In this document: positions 5,484 through 5,508 of the stretch, piece by piece
Layout: every line of letters begins with the position of its first letter
Numbering within the stretch: position 1 is the stretch's first letter
NCBI GenBank assembly: GCA_913057765.1
Contig: CAJXPH010000194.1
Coordinates: forward strand, 1-5,508
Source of the DNA: an uncultured Campylobacteraceae bacterium
Lineage (GTDB): Bacteria > Campylobacterota > Campylobacteria > Campylobacterales > Arcobacteraceae
Reading direction: 5' to 3'
DNA: 5,508 nucleotides
Made by a program: the position numbers and the translations under genes
The notes under the pieces: generated by a model
What the model was told of the DNA's origin: nothing
What the model saw: only the letters and a program-made list of their open reading frames with translations
Database searches by the model: none

Positions 5484-5508
5484 CTGTCTCTTATACACAT
5501 CTCCGAGC
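5484..5508 (-). other. Nextera (Tn5) sequencing adapter at right end, not genomic
   Basis: CTGTCTCTTATACACATCT (5484-5502) is the reverse complement of the Tn5 mosaic end, and CCGAGC that follows belongs to the same Read 2-side adapter as the left end. Genomic DNA therefore stops at 5483, within a codon of the plus-strand gene. Confidence 0.98.

Noticed and set aside
1..5508. Composite transposon or linear element with terminal inverted repeats
   Set aside because: The terminal repeats are exact Nextera/Tn5 adapter sequence, the flanks show no target duplication, and there is no transposase gene; the contents are housekeeping genes.

Overview
The window is an AT-rich, densely coded bacterial chromosomal fragment carried between two sequencing adapters. 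Positions 1-27 and 5484-5508 are Nextera/Tn5 transposase adapter, in opposite orientations, so genuine genomic DNA is only about 28-5483. The gene set points to Campylobacterota, most likely an Arcobacteraceae member. The reasons are a monomeric NADP isocitrate dehydrogenase, an LDH-like malate dehydrogenase directly beside it, an MltG/YceG protein next to an AsmA-like protein, strong A/T codon bias and consensus -10 boxes with poor -35 boxes. This assignment comes from gene content and remembered family features, not from a search.

Layout, left to right. (1) 31-327, minus: a small heavy-metal-associated (HMA) protein with a CGGC metal site. (2) 413-1360, minus: malate dehydrogenase with a GTG start, whose stop codon sits in a 12-bp hairpin. 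(3) 1361-1494: intergenic DNA with the icd terminator and a 16-bp-arm palindrome overlying the mdh promoter. (4) 1495-3687, minus: monomeric isocitrate dehydrogenase. (5) 3688-3807: intergenic DNA with the probable icd promoter and an 11-bp inverted repeat. (6) 3808-4929, minus: MltG-type endolytic transglycosylase. (7) 4850-5483, plus: the N-terminal 211 codons of a membrane-anchored AsmA/DUF3971-like protein, which runs into the right adapter. No stretch longer than 300 bases lacks a gene.

How the genes relate. icd and mdh are two TCA-cycle enzymes (isocitrate/2-oxoglutarate and malate/oxaloacetate). They are adjacent and on the same strand, but a strong terminator and a separate mdh promoter indicate independent transcription. 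The HMA protein also appears to have its own promoter. mltG and the AsmA-like gene are divergent and act in the cell envelope: one cuts nascent glycan strands, the other belongs to a family linked to lipid movement between membranes. Their 5' coding ends overlap by about 80 bp, so each gene's promoter should lie inside the other gene.

I see no mobile element, CRISPR array, RNA gene or defence system. This is ordinary housekeeping DNA. The most noteworthy points are the adapter ends (which create a false protein tail and a transposon-like terminal inverted repeat), the overlapping divergent starts, and the three intergenic inverted repeats.
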